Source: Photobacterium damselae
GTDB taxonomy: Bacteria; Pseudomonadota; Gammaproteobacteria; Enterobacterales; Vibrionaceae
Reading direction: 5' to 3'
Assembly: GCF_003026815.1 (NCBI RefSeq)
Contig: NZ_PYOG01000001.1
Span: 310,001-374,000 of the forward strand
DNA: 64,000 nucleotides
In this document: in pieces, positions 39,635 through 48,783 of the stretch
Layout of the letters: every line of letters begins with the position of its first letter
How positions within the stretch are numbered: position 1 is the stretch's first letter
Notes under the pieces: model-generated
What the model was told of the DNA's origin: nothing
Database searches by the model: none
The model's input: the letters and a program-made list of their open reading frames with translations, nothing else
Translations under genes and position numbers: made by a program

Positions 39635-41173
39635 CTAATGATCGACTGGTTTTGGTTTTTTCTTAAATAAGAAGATAAATGGAATCAATAATAAGTAAGA
39701 GGCCAAAATAAAACCAAAGGTATAAACAAAAGCCAGCAGTGTTGATTGCTGATGTAACAAAGCCTGAATATTGGCCATAAAACTTGGATCTGTAATACTG
39801 TGGCCTTGTGCTTGTGCGGCTTGTTGTAAGATTGGGTTTGATAGCGTTAAGTCGCCGCCTAATGCATGCCATTCTCGCTGCTCAGTACGACTAAAATACG
39901 TATTTACAATCGAGATACCAAACGAACCACCAATTGTACGACATAAGTTATACACCACAGCGCCACCCACTGTGTACTCTTTCGCTAATGTCGCATACGC
40001 AAGCTGGCTAAGTGGTGAAAATACTAAGCCCATGCCCGCACCTTGAATAATACTTGGCAATAAAATCCAATGCAGATCGATATTCATGGAGTATTGCGTC
40101 ATTAAATACGTACCTAACGCATTCAATAATAATCCCACCACAATCAACATCCGAGCATCAAGACGGTCCATATATCGCGCCATCATCAGCAAAACAATCG
40201 CTGAGGTCAATCCGCGCGGAGCCATCACTAAGCCCGTAGTATCCACGGGATAATTTAGCAATTGCTCAAGCATCATTGGCTGCAACTGGGTAATACCAAA
40301 CATCCCCATAGCAAACCCGGCCATAACCAAACATGACATCGCTAAGTTGCGGTCTTTTAGTAACCAAACCGGTGCAATATCACCTTTGGTCTTAAAAGAG
40401 CGAACAACAAAAAAGATCACCGCAATCGCACTGATGATCGCTGAGAATAAGATCAAGTTAGACTCGAACCAACCCTCTTCGTTACCGCGGTCTAATACCA
40501 TCTGAAGCAAACCGATACCAATGGCCATCGCAATAACAATAGGCCAATCGACCCGACTCTTGCCTCGACCATCAATTTTAACGAAGAAGAACAACAGCGC
40601 TAAACAGAATAGACCCACGGGTAAGTTAACATAGAAGATCCAACGCCAGTCCATGTTCTCAGTGATGATACCGCCCAGTGTTGGCCCTAAAATTGGGCCT
40701 AACAATACTCCAACACTGAACAGAGCCATAGCTTTACCCCGTTGTGTAGGCGGGTAGATCTGAACCATAATCGATTGAGATAACGGGATCACCGATGCGC
40801 CAAATGCCCCCTGCATCACACGAAAAGTAACCATTTCCGCTAAAGAGTCAGCTTGGCCACACAATGCAGAAGTCACAATAAAGCCACTGATAGAGACCAG
40901 AAGTAATTTCCTTACCCCTATCTTAAGCGTTAAATAGCTCGCCAGTGGAATAAAGATCGCTTCCGCCATTGAGTAAGAGGTCAGCACCCAAGTAATTTGC
41001 TCAGAGGTTACCCCAAGCGATCCCATCATATGCGGCAAGGCAACGTTGGCGATGGTCATATCCAATAACACCATAATTGCCGATAGCATGACTGCAAAGG
41101 TCACCAATGAGCGACTTTTTTCAGACATTTGATCTGCTGCCGATGAGCCTGTTGGTATTTCCACCTCAGCCAT
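39635..41173 (-). CDS. EmrB/QacA-family (DHA2) MFS multidrug exporter
   Basis: 512 aa, 14 membrane segments. DHA2 patterns: LLDMTIANVALPHMMGSLG near 38, FRVMQGAFGASVIPLSQSIM near 117 and GRAMALFS/GPILGPTLGG near 150-167 (motif C). It should expel hydrophobic drugs with the adaptor encoded just upstream; the two genes are 2 bp apart, so an operon. No dedicated regulator is adjacent. Confidence 0.9.
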   Translation of the reverse strand: MAEVEIPTGSSAADQMSEKSRSLVTFAVMLSAIMVLLDMTIANVALPHMMGSLGVTSEQITWVLTSYSMAEAIFIPLASYLTLKIGVRKLLLVSISGFIVTSALCGQADSLAEMVTFRVMQGAFGASVIPLSQSIMVQIYPPTQRGKAMALFSVGVLLGPILGPTLGGIITENMDWRWIFYVNLPVGLFCLALLFFFVKIDGRGKSRVDWPIVIAMAIGIGLLQMVLDRGNEEGWFESNLILFSAIISAIAVIFFVVRSFKTKGDIAPVWLLKDRNLAMSCLVMAGFAMGMFGITQLQPMMLEQLLNYPVDTTGLVMAPRGLTSAIVLLMMARYMDRLDARMLIVVGLLLNALGTYLMTQYSMNIDLHWILLPSIIQGAGMGLVFSPLSQLAYATLAKEYTVGGAVVYNLCRTIGGSFGISIVNTYFSRTEQREWHALGGDLTLSNPILQQAAQAQGHSITDPSFMANIQALLHQQSTLLAFVYTFGFILASYLLLIPFIFLFKKKPKPVDH

Positions 41174-41175
41174 GA

Positions 41176-42219
41176 TTACTTACCTTGCTGTGCTACCTGA
41201 GCATCATCTGTTTTCGCTAAAGTATCAACCGTTACTGTGGCACTTGCACCAACACGTAAAGGATGCGCTTTATTTTCTTGCTCATTATTCAGTTCGATAA
41301 GAACAGGGAAACGTTGTGGTACTTTTACCCAGTTACCAGTTGCGTTCTCAGGAGGTAATAGAGAGAAAGAGGAACCACTTGCAGGTGAAATCGCCGCTAT
41401 CGTACCGTGGAAATCAATATCGGGGTAAAGGTCCAGTTCAATGGTTGCAGGCATACCAATATGCATGCGACCTACTTGATCTTCTTTAAAGTTAGCTTGC
41501 ACCCAATAAGTATTGGCTTCAACTAATGGCATAAGCGCTTGACCTGGAGCAACCACACTGCCAGGGTGAACACTGACTTTACCTAACTTACCGTCGTGGT
41601 CAGCAAAAATATTGGTATAAGACAGAGATAAACTCGCCTGGCTTAGTGCTGCTGCCGCTTTTTTCACTTCAGGGGCATCTTTACCTTTTGCGCCTTGTGA
41701 TTTAATCAGCTGGGACATATTGGCACGAGCCGCTTCAACATTGTTTTCCGCTGTTGATAGCTTCGCTTTGGCATCATCCAATTCTTGTTGCGGATACAGT
41801 TTCTTATTCACCAAATCTTTAATTCGACGATAAGTACTTTGTGCATCATTTAGCTGAGCCATCGCGGTTTTCACATTCGCACTCGCCGCTAAAATTGCAT
41901 CGTCAGTTGCGGCGTTATTTTGGGTTGCCAACTCATAAGCAGCTTTTGCTTCATCCAATTGGGCTTGATAAGGCGCTGGATCAATTTGAACTAACAAATC
42001 GCCTTTACTTACCGTTTGATAATCGGTCACATTGCTTGAAATGACTTTACCGCTCACCTGTGGTGCCACATAAACAATATTGGCATGAACATAAGCATCA
42101 TCGGTACTTGGATATTCTTCTTGATGCTTCACATAAAAATAACCCGCAGTAGCCAATCCTGCAGCGATAAGTCCTGTCACAATCAAATTGCGAGCAAAGT
42201 GGGATTTTGTTTCATTCAT
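41176..42219 (-). CDS. EmrA/HlyD-family membrane fusion protein
   Basis: 347 aa. N-terminal membrane anchor (about 10-28), barrel-sandwich hybrid start STDDAYVHANIVYVAPQVSGKV, a helical hairpin (about 80-185), and the second half LSYTNIFADHDGKLGKVSV, followed by FSLLPPENATGNWVKVPQRFPV typical of EmrA. It links the MFS pump below to an outer-membrane channel such as TolC, not present here. First gene of the operon; the promoter must lie in 42220-42600. Confidence 0.92.
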   Translation of the reverse strand: MNETKSHFARNLIVTGLIAAGLATAGYFYVKHQEEYPSTDDAYVHANIVYVAPQVSGKVISSNVTDYQTVSKGDLLVQIDPAPYQAQLDEAKAAYELATQNNAATDDAILAASANVKTAMAQLNDAQSTYRRIKDLVNKKLYPQQELDDAKAKLSTAENNVEAARANMSQLIKSQGAKGKDAPEVKKAAAALSQASLSLSYTNIFADHDGKLGKVSVHPGSVVAPGQALMPLVEANTYWVQANFKEDQVGRMHIGMPATIELDLYPDIDFHGTIAAISPASGSSFSLLPPENATGNWVKVPQRFPVLIELNNEQENKAHPLRVGASATVTVDTLAKTDDAQVAQQGK

Positions 42220-42738
42220 TATAATGACCTAAACGGTTATGCTCTGTCGTAAATGCTCAATCAAAAAGATAGGGGGAAAACGTATGAAAGAGAAAAAACA
42301 AAGTCTGTAAATATTATGAAGAGAGATCTATTTCACATTTTTAGTAGTATCTTAGTTAAGGATATACCTATTGGCAATTTTGCTAAATCGCTATTTTTCG
42401 AATCCTATTTTTTAATTTATTGAAACACTTAACTATTTTTTGTTTAATCAAAATACTGATACAGACTGTTCTATATTTTTTACCAATAAAATTTTTCTGC
42501 TATTTTGTGCTAACTAGAACTATGTAGATGAGTTATTACTCTATATGTGACGTAAACAGCCAAAAATTTGCGAAATAATATTTGCGAACCCATCCTCACA
42601 ACGCCATTTTACCACCTAAAAAAATAAACTGGTCTGTCCAGATGGACATTCATAAATGAATATACTTTAGCCACCGCAATAAAACACAGTGCATATCATT
42701 AACTTTAATACATAGCTCACACTTTATTGGAGGTCATT
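42220..42738. other. Divergent AT-rich control region with a perfect palindrome
   Basis: About 500 bp between the EmrAB-type operon and a small ORF. It has no coding region I can support. At 42635-42648 there is a perfect palindrome TGTCCAGATGGACA and immediately after it TTCAT-AA-ATGAA (42649-42660). No T-run follows, so operators are likely. The binding protein is unknown. Confidence 0.55.
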
Positions 42739-42861
42739 ATGATCTTACAAAAACTTAAATCAGTCGTATTTGCCCGTAAAACTACAGAGCAGAAACAAGC
42801 TGAATTGAAATCTCGACTTGCTTTTGCCATGTCCCAAAGCAAACCGAAACAAGACGCTTAG
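42739..42861 (+). CDS. Small basic protein, 40 aa, unknown function
   Basis: MILQKLKSVVFARKTTEQKQ and AELKSRLAFAMSQSKPKQDA. A strong ribosome site, GGAGG, lies five bases before the ATG, supporting expression. Lys/Arg- and Gln-rich, probably helical, no membrane segment. It stands alone downstream of the palindromes at 42635-42660. No family recognised. Confidence 0.6.
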   Translation: MILQKLKSVVFARKTTEQKQAELKSRLAFAMSQSKPKQDA

Positions 42862-42948
42862 CTTCTCACTCTGGGTTCGTAACAAGGACGTTCCCTATCC
42901 TCTGATTCTCTTCATCAACTCGCCTACTCTGACAATTCCATACATTTA

Positions 42949-42970
42949 TCGACATTAATTATGTTGTCGA
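42949..42970. repeat. Inverted repeat upstream of the crystallin-like gene
   Basis: TCGACA (42949-42954) and TGTCGA (42965-42970) around a TAATTA centre, 55 bp before the ATG at 43026. Possibly an operator; no regulator assigned. Confidence 0.35.
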
Positions 42971-43025
42971 AATGACGTTTCAGCTTTAACTTACCGCCAA
43001 TAAAACACAATTCAAATAGGTTATT

Positions 43026-43592
43026 ATGAAGCGTATATTCTCTTGGTTAAGTGCAGCGGCATTTCTGTTTTCATCATCCTCTTTTGCTGCAATTAACTTT
43101 AATCAAAATATCATTGTCTCCGGTTCCAATAACGGCTCAGTTAGCCGCTCTGTATCGGTTTGTGTATTAAACCCATTTACTAAGATCTTTGCCGAGGCGG
43201 GTATTACCGAAGCGCAAGCTCGACGCAATGTCAGTTTGGCTTGTCAACGAGATCAAGGCAGTAACAGTATTTTTTGTGAAGAGAGCAAAGCTCGTTGTCA
43301 TCAATCTCAACTATGGAGTGGTGACCTAACAAGCGGCAATAGTGGTGAATTGATCATTTACAATATGCGTAATCAAGCAGGCCGAACAGTAACCGTTACC
43401 GACAATATTGCTGATCTTAGTAATGTGCAATTTGATAACACATTAGAATCGTTTGAAATTCCAGTGGGCTGGACGGTTCGATTTTATGAAGATAAGAACT
43501 TTTCTGGTGACTATTACACCCGAACTGCGGGGAAATACAATGCAGATGGCTTTATGAATAAAATCAGTTCGATTCAAATTATGCAGCGTTAA
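43026..43592 (+). CDS. Secreted protein with C-terminal beta/gamma-crystallin-like motif
   Basis: 188 aa with a signal peptide (MKRIFSWLSAAAFLFSSSSFA). The first part is Cys-containing and unfamiliar (VCVLNPFTKIFAEAGITEAQA, CQRDQGSNSIFCEESKARC). The end, from about residue 148, reads GWTVRFYEDKNFSGDYYTRT and NKISSIQIMQR, the Greek-key pattern of beta/gamma-crystallins (YxxxxFxG ... SSI). Such folds often bind calcium. Function unknown; it stands alone with its own terminator. Confidence 0.65.
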   Translation: MKRIFSWLSAAAFLFSSSSFAAINFNQNIIVSGSNNGSVSRSVSVCVLNPFTKIFAEAGITEAQARRNVSLACQRDQGSNSIFCEESKARCHQSQLWSGDLTSGNSGELIIYNMRNQAGRTVTVTDNIADLSNVQFDNTLESFEIPVGWTVRFYEDKNFSGDYYTRTAGKYNADGFMNKISSIQIMQR

Positions 43593-43613
43593 TACAATCT
43601 TTCTCAAAAACAA

Positions 43614-43645
43614 CAGCGAGACTTTATGCCTCGCTGCCTGTTTTT
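43614..43645 (+). terminator. Terminator of the crystallin-like gene
   Basis: CAGCGAG (43614-43620) and CTCGCTG (43630-43636) followed by CCTGTTTTTT. Confidence 0.85.
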
Positions 43646-43649
43646 TCGA

Positions 43650-43699
43650 CCCAAGTCATTTAACGGATCACATCCAATGTTTATCTTTAATGACTTGGG
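43650..43699. repeat. Inverted repeat CCCAAGTCATT/AATGACTTGGG
   Basis: A perfect 11-bp inverted repeat (43650-43660 and 43689-43699) with a 28-bp loop. The arms resemble the ends of the TATACCCAAG repeat family but lack the TATA part; membership is likely, not certain. Confidence 0.45.
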
Positions 43700-43703
43700 C
43701 TAA

Positions 43704-43859
43704 TTAGAAGAAGCTGGAAAGTAGGAGCAGTAGCCCGCCTCCGATGGTTAGCCATACCATACGATCAAGGTTCATACACACTTGATCAAAATTGGCGTCA
43801 AATTCTTTGTCTGCTACTGAAAATGTCATTGGCAATACCGAGCCAGATTTTTCGTCCAT
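43704..43859 (-). CDS. Small tail-anchored membrane protein, 51 aa
   Basis: MDEKSGSVLPMTFSVADKEF, then DANFDQVCMNLDRM and a C-terminal hydrophobic segment WLTIGGGLLLLLSSFF. A good ribosome site, AAGGAAAG, is four bases upstream of the ATG. The topology suggests a cytoplasmic head with a C-terminal anchor. Family not recognised. Convergent with the crystallin-like gene and divergent from lysR. Confidence 0.65.
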   Translation of the reverse strand: MDEKSGSVLPMTFSVADKEFDANFDQVCMNLDRMVWLTIGGGLLLLLSSFF

Positions 43860-44060
43860 ATAACTTTCCTTCTTTTTTATCCTTCCAACTAGTTATACCC
43901 TCAAGTTCAGTATTTATGCAAGGTACGATTGCGTATTATGCACTCAATTTCTTTAACATTGTCACAACTTTTACTCTCCGATGACAGAATAACAGTAGCC
44001 TCAGCCGCTTTTTATGAAGTACCCTCTCCAAGGCATTAACCAAACAAAGATGGACCGGTA

Positions 44061-44999
44061 ATGAAAGCCTTAAACGATCTACAAGTATTTATTGAAGCCA
44101 GCCGTATGGGCAGCTTTTCTAAAGTCGCTAATAGCATGGGGATTACCCCAGCAGCGGTTAGTGCCGCAATAAAAAGACTTGAAGAGCAGGTTGGCTTTCC
44201 TCTTTTTATTCGCTCAACACGTCATTTACGTCTAACCAACGAAGGGGAGATTTTCTGTGATAAAGCATCGATGGCTGTCAATATTTTACAAGATGGTTTA
44301 GATCAGATTGCCAATGACAGAAATGCCTTTTCAGGAAAGTTACATATCACGGCCCCATCGGATTTTGGTCGCAATCTATTGCTCACTTGGATCGCAGAAT
44401 TTCAAGAAATCTACCCCGATATCACTATTAAACTAGAGCTATCGGATAAAGTGGCTGATATTTATAGCCAACCCGTTGATATAGCGATTCGTTATGGCCA
44501 ACCCGCTGACTCAAATTTGGTGGCGATTTCCCTTTGTCAGTTAAACGAAGGGATCACTTGCGCCACACCAGAATACATCGCTGCGAATCCAACCATTACA
44601 GAACCTATGGATCTATTAGCGCATAACTGTTTGTGCTTTATGGTTGCCGATACGCTATATAACAAGTGGCAATTTAGCTGTGACAATCGTAGTGAGATTG
44701 TGCATGTATCGGGAAATATGACAGGTAATGATAGCGATATGATTCACCGCTTAGCCTTAAAAGGAAAAGGGATCATACATACATCGTTGATGGATTTGAG
44801 TGAAGATATTATCGCTGGACGCTTAGTGCCTATATTCCCTCAATGGCGTGGGTTTTCAGCACCACTTTATATGGTTTGCGCCGACCGCAGATTATTAAAT
44901 CCAACCATCCGCAAGTTTCAAGAATTCATTAAAGAAAAATGCTGCCAGCAACGAAAAAGAGTACTGACAGCATTAGGCAATGAACAAGTTACTGATTAA
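44061..44999 (+). CDS. LysR-family transcriptional regulator
   Basis: 312 aa. The N-terminal helix-turn-helix spans 1-60 (FIEASRMGSFSKVANSMGITPAAVSAAIKRLEEQVG), followed by a PBP-like effector domain (ITAPSDFGRNLLLTWIAEFQEIYPDI). It belongs to the common Vibrionaceae LTTR subgroup that includes CrgA-like proteins. Targets are not obvious: it converges with nfsB rather than being divergent from a candidate. Confidence 0.9.
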   Translation: MKALNDLQVFIEASRMGSFSKVANSMGITPAAVSAAIKRLEEQVGFPLFIRSTRHLRLTNEGEIFCDKASMAVNILQDGLDQIANDRNAFSGKLHITAPSDFGRNLLLTWIAEFQEIYPDITIKLELSDKVADIYSQPVDIAIRYGQPADSNLVAISLCQLNEGITCATPEYIAANPTITEPMDLLAHNCLCFMVADTLYNKWQFSCDNRSEIVHVSGNMTGNDSDMIHRLALKGKGIIHTSLMDLSEDIIAGRLVPIFPQWRGFSAPLYMVCADRRLLNPTIRKFQEFIKEKCCQQRKRVLTALGNEQVTD

Positions 45000-45004
45000 T
45001 TTAC

Positions 45005-45036
45005 AATACCCAAGCAATCAGAAAAACTTGGGTATT
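45005..45036. repeat. Hairpin AATACCCAAG/CTTGGGTATT after lysR
   Basis: A perfect 10-bp inverted repeat (45005-45014, 45027-45036) with a 12-nt loop right after the lysR stop. It is a minimal member of the TATACCCAAG family and may double as a transcript end, but there is no T-run. Confidence 0.6.
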
Positions 45037-45074
45037 AAGCCTATCTACATCCTATAAATAAGCGATAAGGGTGA

Positions 45075-45728
45075 TTAGCACTCAGTGAAAACGCGCGTTT
45101 CTTCCCAACGAGATTTTGGTAGTTTCGCGTTAAAATCTTCTTCGCTATGGAAACCAAGAGGAACAACAACTAAGCTCTTGAAGCCTTTCTCTTTTAAGCC
45201 AAATTCAGCATCAAGTACGTCGGCATCAAAACCTTCAATTGGCACAGCATCAATATCCATCGCAGCAGCACCAAGTAATAGAGTACCAACGTTTAGATAA
45301 ACCTGTTTTTCCATCCAAGCTTGTACATCATGAAGCTGTTCTAGGTGCATATTTACAAAGAAAGAGCGACCTGTGTGCATACCTTGCTTTGCTTCTTCAT
45401 TAGCAAAACGGCCCGCTTTATCTTCCGACTCTAATAGCTCTAGTAGGTATTGCTCATCTATGTCTGTTTTGGCACAAAAAACCAATACATGTGATGCATC
45501 TAATGCTTTGCGCTCGTTAAATACGTACGGGCCTTGCATTGATTTTGCAATTTTAGCTTTACCTTCATCGGTACTCGCTAAAATGAAGTGCCAAGGTTGA
45601 GAGTTAACACTTGATGCGCTTACTCGTACCAACTCTTTAAGGTCAGCAACTTGTTTGTCTGTTAGTTTGCGTGATGCATCGAATGCTTTAGTTGAATAAC
45701 GAGCTTCTGCAGCTGAAACAATACTCAT
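45075..45728 (-). CDS. nfsB: Oxygen-insensitive NAD(P)H nitroreductase NfsB
   Basis: 217 aa from the ATG at 45728 ([17 protein letters not shown]), with GGAG seven bases upstream; this length equals E. coli NfsB. FMN enzyme; matches [48 protein letters not shown] and [19 protein letters not shown]. It reduces nitroaromatics and quinones and is related to the flavin reductases of luminous bacteria. Standalone. Confidence 0.93.
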   Translation of the reverse strand: MSIVSAAEARYSTKAFDASRKLTDKQVADLKELVRVSASSVNSQPWHFILASTDEGKAKIAKSMQGPYVFNERKALDASHVLVFCAKTDIDEQYLLELLESEDKAGRFANEEAKQGMHTGRSFFVNMHLEQLHDVQAWMEKQVYLNVGTLLLGAAAMDIDAVPIEGFDADVLDAEFGLKEKGFKSLVVVPLGFHSEEDFNAKLPKSRWEETRVFTEC

Positions 45729-45757
45729 GGCTGTCTCCAATATTTATTATTTATATC

Positions 45758-46055
45758 TATACCTAAGTGACTTCAAGCTCCTAAGCGACTTCAAGATGCG
45801 TGGTTACTTGGAAGAAACGCCCTCAAACTTATATTGTAATAAAAACACTTGGGTATATGTTCATGCGATGGGGCTCACAATACATGGCTCATTGTTTAAA
45901 TAAAAGCGGCATTCATTTAAATCTTTTTCAATTTTTTTTTGAAAATCGCTCACTATTGTCCTCTCTTTTCTGTTTCCATTCGTCATTAGCACAATGTCAG
46001 CTACCCTATAAACAGATACCTCAGTCGCTTCAACAAATTAAGCCTCTTGGGTATA
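45758..46055. repeat. 298-bp intergenic element with TATACCCAAG-type ends
   Basis: It starts with TATACCTAAGTGACTTCAAG, contains a second GCGACTTCAAGATGCG unit and an internal CACTTGGGTATA, and ends CTTGGGTATA at 46046-46055. It fills the nfsB-FUSC gap. A 90-codon plus ORF inside it has no coding support. The element has no transposase, so it is MITE-like or REP-like. Confidence 0.6.
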
Positions 46056-46137
46056 TATGCCTTTTTAGTTAAGATGGATGAGATAAAAATTTAAAATAAA
46101 ATCAAAATCTTATAGATATTCTTATAAAGTGAATAAA

Positions 46138-47175
46138 ATGAAGAATCTCAATAAAACCATAATAAAAAATATTCGACTGTTTAATATGTTACGCATTCTT
46201 ATTTCGTGCGTTATTGCATACACCATCGCAATGTTTTTTCATATCCCTTACATCGCATGGGCTCCTATCACCATCATTGTGGTAATGGCTGCAAACTATT
46301 CAGGGGCAATTTCACATAAAGCGAGCCAACGAATTTCGGGCACATTTCTAGGCGCTCTGTTAGGTTTATCGCTCTATTTACTACCAGAAACTGACAAAAT
46401 CCTGCACTACACGCTATTACTTTCTATGCTCGCGGTTACGCTCTTTTTTACCTTAGGAAAGTACTCTTATGGCGCTATTTTAGCCTCTGTGACTTTAGTG
46501 CTTGTCGCAGGTAATGGTCCTGGCGATCTCACTATTGCACTGTGGCGTACTGTCAATGTGTTATGGGGTGGATTACTTGCCATCTTAGCCAGTAAATTCT
46601 TATTTCCAGCCAGAGCCAGTTATCATTTTAAAATACTTAGTGGTGACTACCTTGAGCACTTTCATCTTGTTTATAGCCAACACAACCAACTGGCCCACCA
46701 GCAAGAAGAACACGAACCAATCAATCTTGCACCTCTAAATGCCACCTTAAAGCAACTCTCAGGCCTAGAAGGTAGCATTAAACATGAAACACCCAATCAA
46801 GGTAATTGCACCAAAAAACTGATCCAATGTTATGAACGCATGTTTAGTTTGCTGGAAAACATTACGCAGACCCCCTGGAGTCACCAATATGGTCATCGTA
46901 AGATCCAAGAATTAGACGGTTTATTTGAAGCTAAAGAGCAACTTTCAAGCTGTATTGAGACCTTAGCAGAACACATTAGTAGCGAAGCTGTACTGCCTTA
47001 TGTTTTACAGCAAAAGGATTTAGAGATATTGGCACTCTTTCCAACCATTGCAGGCAGTAAAGAACCGAGAACCGATATCAGTTTCTATAGCTATTTATGG
47101 CTTAACCGAGAATTGGCTCGTAAATTAGTAATGGTGACAGAATATATTGAGGCCGAATCGAAATTGAGTAAATAA
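46138..47175 (+). CDS. FUSC-family membrane transporter
   Basis: 345 aa from the ATG at 46138 (a GTG at 46129 is also in frame). About six N-terminal membrane segments (RILISCVIAYTIAMFFHIPYIAWAPITIIVV, split: ISCVIAYTIAMFF, IPYIAWAPITIIVVM) including the FUSC hallmark RISGTFLGALLGL. A cytoplasmic C-terminal helical part follows. It is about half the size of AaeB/YccS. The family is linked to aromatic acid or fusaric acid export; no adaptor protein is adjacent, so the substrate is open. Confidence 0.8.
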   Translation: MKNLNKTIIKNIRLFNMLRILISCVIAYTIAMFFHIPYIAWAPITIIVVMAANYSGAISHKASQRISGTFLGALLGLSLYLLPETDKILHYTLLLSMLAVTLFFTLGKYSYGAILASVTLVLVAGNGPGDLTIALWRTVNVLWGGLLAILASKFLFPARASYHFKILSGDYLEHFHLVYSQHNQLAHQQEEHEPINLAPLNATLKQLSGLEGSIKHETPNQGNCTKKLIQCYERMFSLLENITQTPWSHQYGHRKIQELDGLFEAKEQLSSCIETLAEHISSEAVLPYVLQQKDLEILALFPTIAGSKEPRTDISFYSYLWLNRELARKLVMVTEYIEAESKLSK

Positions 47176-47261
47176 AACGGTAACTTATGTTTTAAATAAA
47201 AGCTCATTACGAACAATTCTATATTCCATATAATAAACTGGTTATTACTGCCGCATTGTCA

Positions 47262-47313
47262 TATACCCCAGTGATTATTGCAGAACCTCACATACTGAAA
47301 TTATTTGGGTATA
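47262..47313. repeat. 52-bp member of the TATACCCAAG repeat family
   Basis: TATACCCCAG (47262-47271) to ATTTGGGTATA (47303-47313). The interior TTATTGCAGAACCTCACAT resembles the right end of the large element at 59802-60068 (TTATTCTCGCTGAACCTCGCAT). It lies 50 bp upstream of the nickel/cobalt transporter. Confidence 0.55.
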
Positions 47314-47362
47314 TTTATTACGATTTAGGCGAATCTTGCTCTTTCCTTACTAGGATCTTCTG

Positions 47363-48391
47363 ATGAAAATTAGTCACACCACCCAAAAACACGCTATTTG
47401 GCTCATCTCAAGTCTGATTGTGGTCAATGTTGTGGTTTGGATTACAGCAATTTTCGCCTTTTATCAGCGTCCTGGCATGTTGGGAATGTCTTTGCTTGCA
47501 TGGTCGCTTGGATTACGCCATGCGGTTGATGCCGACCATATTGCCGCCATTGACACCACAACCCGTAAAATGATGGAGCAAGGAAAAGAGCCGATTGCCA
47601 TTGGTACCTTTTTCTCTCTAGGCCATTCCACTATTGTTATGTTAGCCGCAACCGCGATTGCTGTTACCGTGGGTACTTTTAAAGATAAAATCCCCTATAT
47701 CAGTAATATTGGCGGCACCATAGGCACCAGTGTCTCGATTCTGTTTTTATTAATAATGGCTTATATCAACCTTACCATTTTTATTTCGGTTTATAAGAAA
47801 TTTAATCTTTATAAAAAGAACCAACAGATTGATAAAACAGAATTAGATATTCAACTATCAGGACCCTTAAATAAACTGTTTCATTTTTCGTTTAAATTTA
47901 TTAATAAAAGCTGGCACATGTATTTTGTCGGTTTTCTTTTTGGTTTAGGTTTTGATACCGCAACAGAAATTACCTTACTTGCCCTATCTGCAACTAATGC
48001 TTCGCAAGGTATGGATATCTGGCTCATTATGATTTTCCCAATACTCTTTACCGCTGGAATGTCGTTGATTGATACCTTAGATAATTTGGTAATGGTTGGC
48101 GCTTACGGCTGGGCATTTTCAAAACCCTCACGAAAACTCTATTACAATATGACGATTACGGGTGTTTCGGTGATTGTAGCCTTAATGATTGGTGGTCTAG
48201 AAGCACTTAGCGCCCTTGCCTCTTCACTACAACTGCAAGGCCCTATCTGGGATAGCATCAACAATATGACGGATCATTTTGGTATGGTAGGTATTGCGGT
48301 TGTCATTACTTTTATCGCTTGCTGGTTGATATCCATCGCCAACTATAAAATTAAAGGTTACGACAAACTGGATGCACCGCTGGCTGAGTAG
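47363..48391 (+). CDS. NiCoT-family nickel/cobalt transporter
   Basis: 342 aa, eight membrane segments. Signature motifs of HoxN/NixA: LGLRHAVDADHIAAIDTTTRK (HX4DH, residues about 50-68), FFSLGHSTIVM, and LFGLGFDTATEITLL. It imports Ni2+ or Co2+ across the inner membrane; which one cannot be read from sequence. No urease, hydrogenase or cobalamin gene is nearby, and I see no cobalamin riboswitch upstream. Confidence 0.93.
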   Translation: MKISHTTQKHAIWLISSLIVVNVVVWITAIFAFYQRPGMLGMSLLAWSLGLRHAVDADHIAAIDTTTRKMMEQGKEPIAIGTFFSLGHSTIVMLAATAIAVTVGTFKDKIPYISNIGGTIGTSVSILFLLIMAYINLTIFISVYKKFNLYKKNQQIDKTELDIQLSGPLNKLFHFSFKFINKSWHMYFVGFLFGLGFDTATEITLLALSATNASQGMDIWLIMIFPILFTAGMSLIDTLDNLVMVGAYGWAFSKPSRKLYYNMTITGVSVIVALMIGGLEALSALASSLQLQGPIWDSINNMTDHFGMVGIAVVITFIACWLISIANYKIKGYDKLDAPLAE

Positions 48392-48411
48392 TTCTTAAAC
48401 AACACAACAGA

Positions 48412-48687
48412 TTAACGGCGCTGACACGATGTACATCCTCGACAAGCAGAACGAGTATAGGGATCGAGTCGGCCTCGTTGAATCTTACAATAGGCATTTT
48501 TTAGAGCGCGTCTTGCTGAAAACCAGTCATCGGGCTTTTGAATAAGCAGGTAACCATTGAAGCGTTTCATCAGTGGAATTCGATATTCATCAATAAAGCG
48601 ACTATCAAATTCAATCTCAAAATATTCCAGAGCTTGTTCGATAGAAGTAAAACTCGCAATTTTTTGCTGAATATCTGTTTGGCTCAT
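48412..48687 (-). CDS. NifW-like small protein
   Basis: 91 aa from the ATG at 48687 (an upstream TTG at 48702 is weaker). EQALEYFEIEFDSRFIDEYRIPLMKRFNGYL resembles the NifW core (FFxVxYDxxxxxxxRLxILxRFxxYL); here it is split as EQALEYFEIEFDSRF and YRIPLMKRFNGYL. The C-terminal end has a CxxCxxC motif (ACRGCTSC) that I do not associate with NifW. No nitrogenase genes are nearby, so the role is probably unrelated to nitrogen fixation. Moderately sure of the family. Confidence 0.6.
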   Translation of the reverse strand: MSQTDIQQKIASFTSIEQALEYFEIEFDSRFIDEYRIPLMKRFNGYLLIQKPDDWFSARRALKNAYCKIQRGRLDPYTRSACRGCTSCQRR

Positions 48688-48783
48688 CACAATCACAGTC
48701 AATACCGAGTAAAAACGGGTTTCACCTTAACGTAAAAAAGGGATAATTCAAACTCTCTATCTCCCTTTTTTACTGTGATAATG

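Noticed and set aside
45800-46072. 90-codon plus-strand ORF between nfsB and the FUSC gene
   Set aside because: It lies almost wholly inside the 298-bp repeat element, has no ribosome site and no protein-like pattern.
47176-47362. Cobalamin riboswitch before the NiCoT gene
   Set aside because: No B12-box or paired leader; the region mainly holds a short repeat-family copy.
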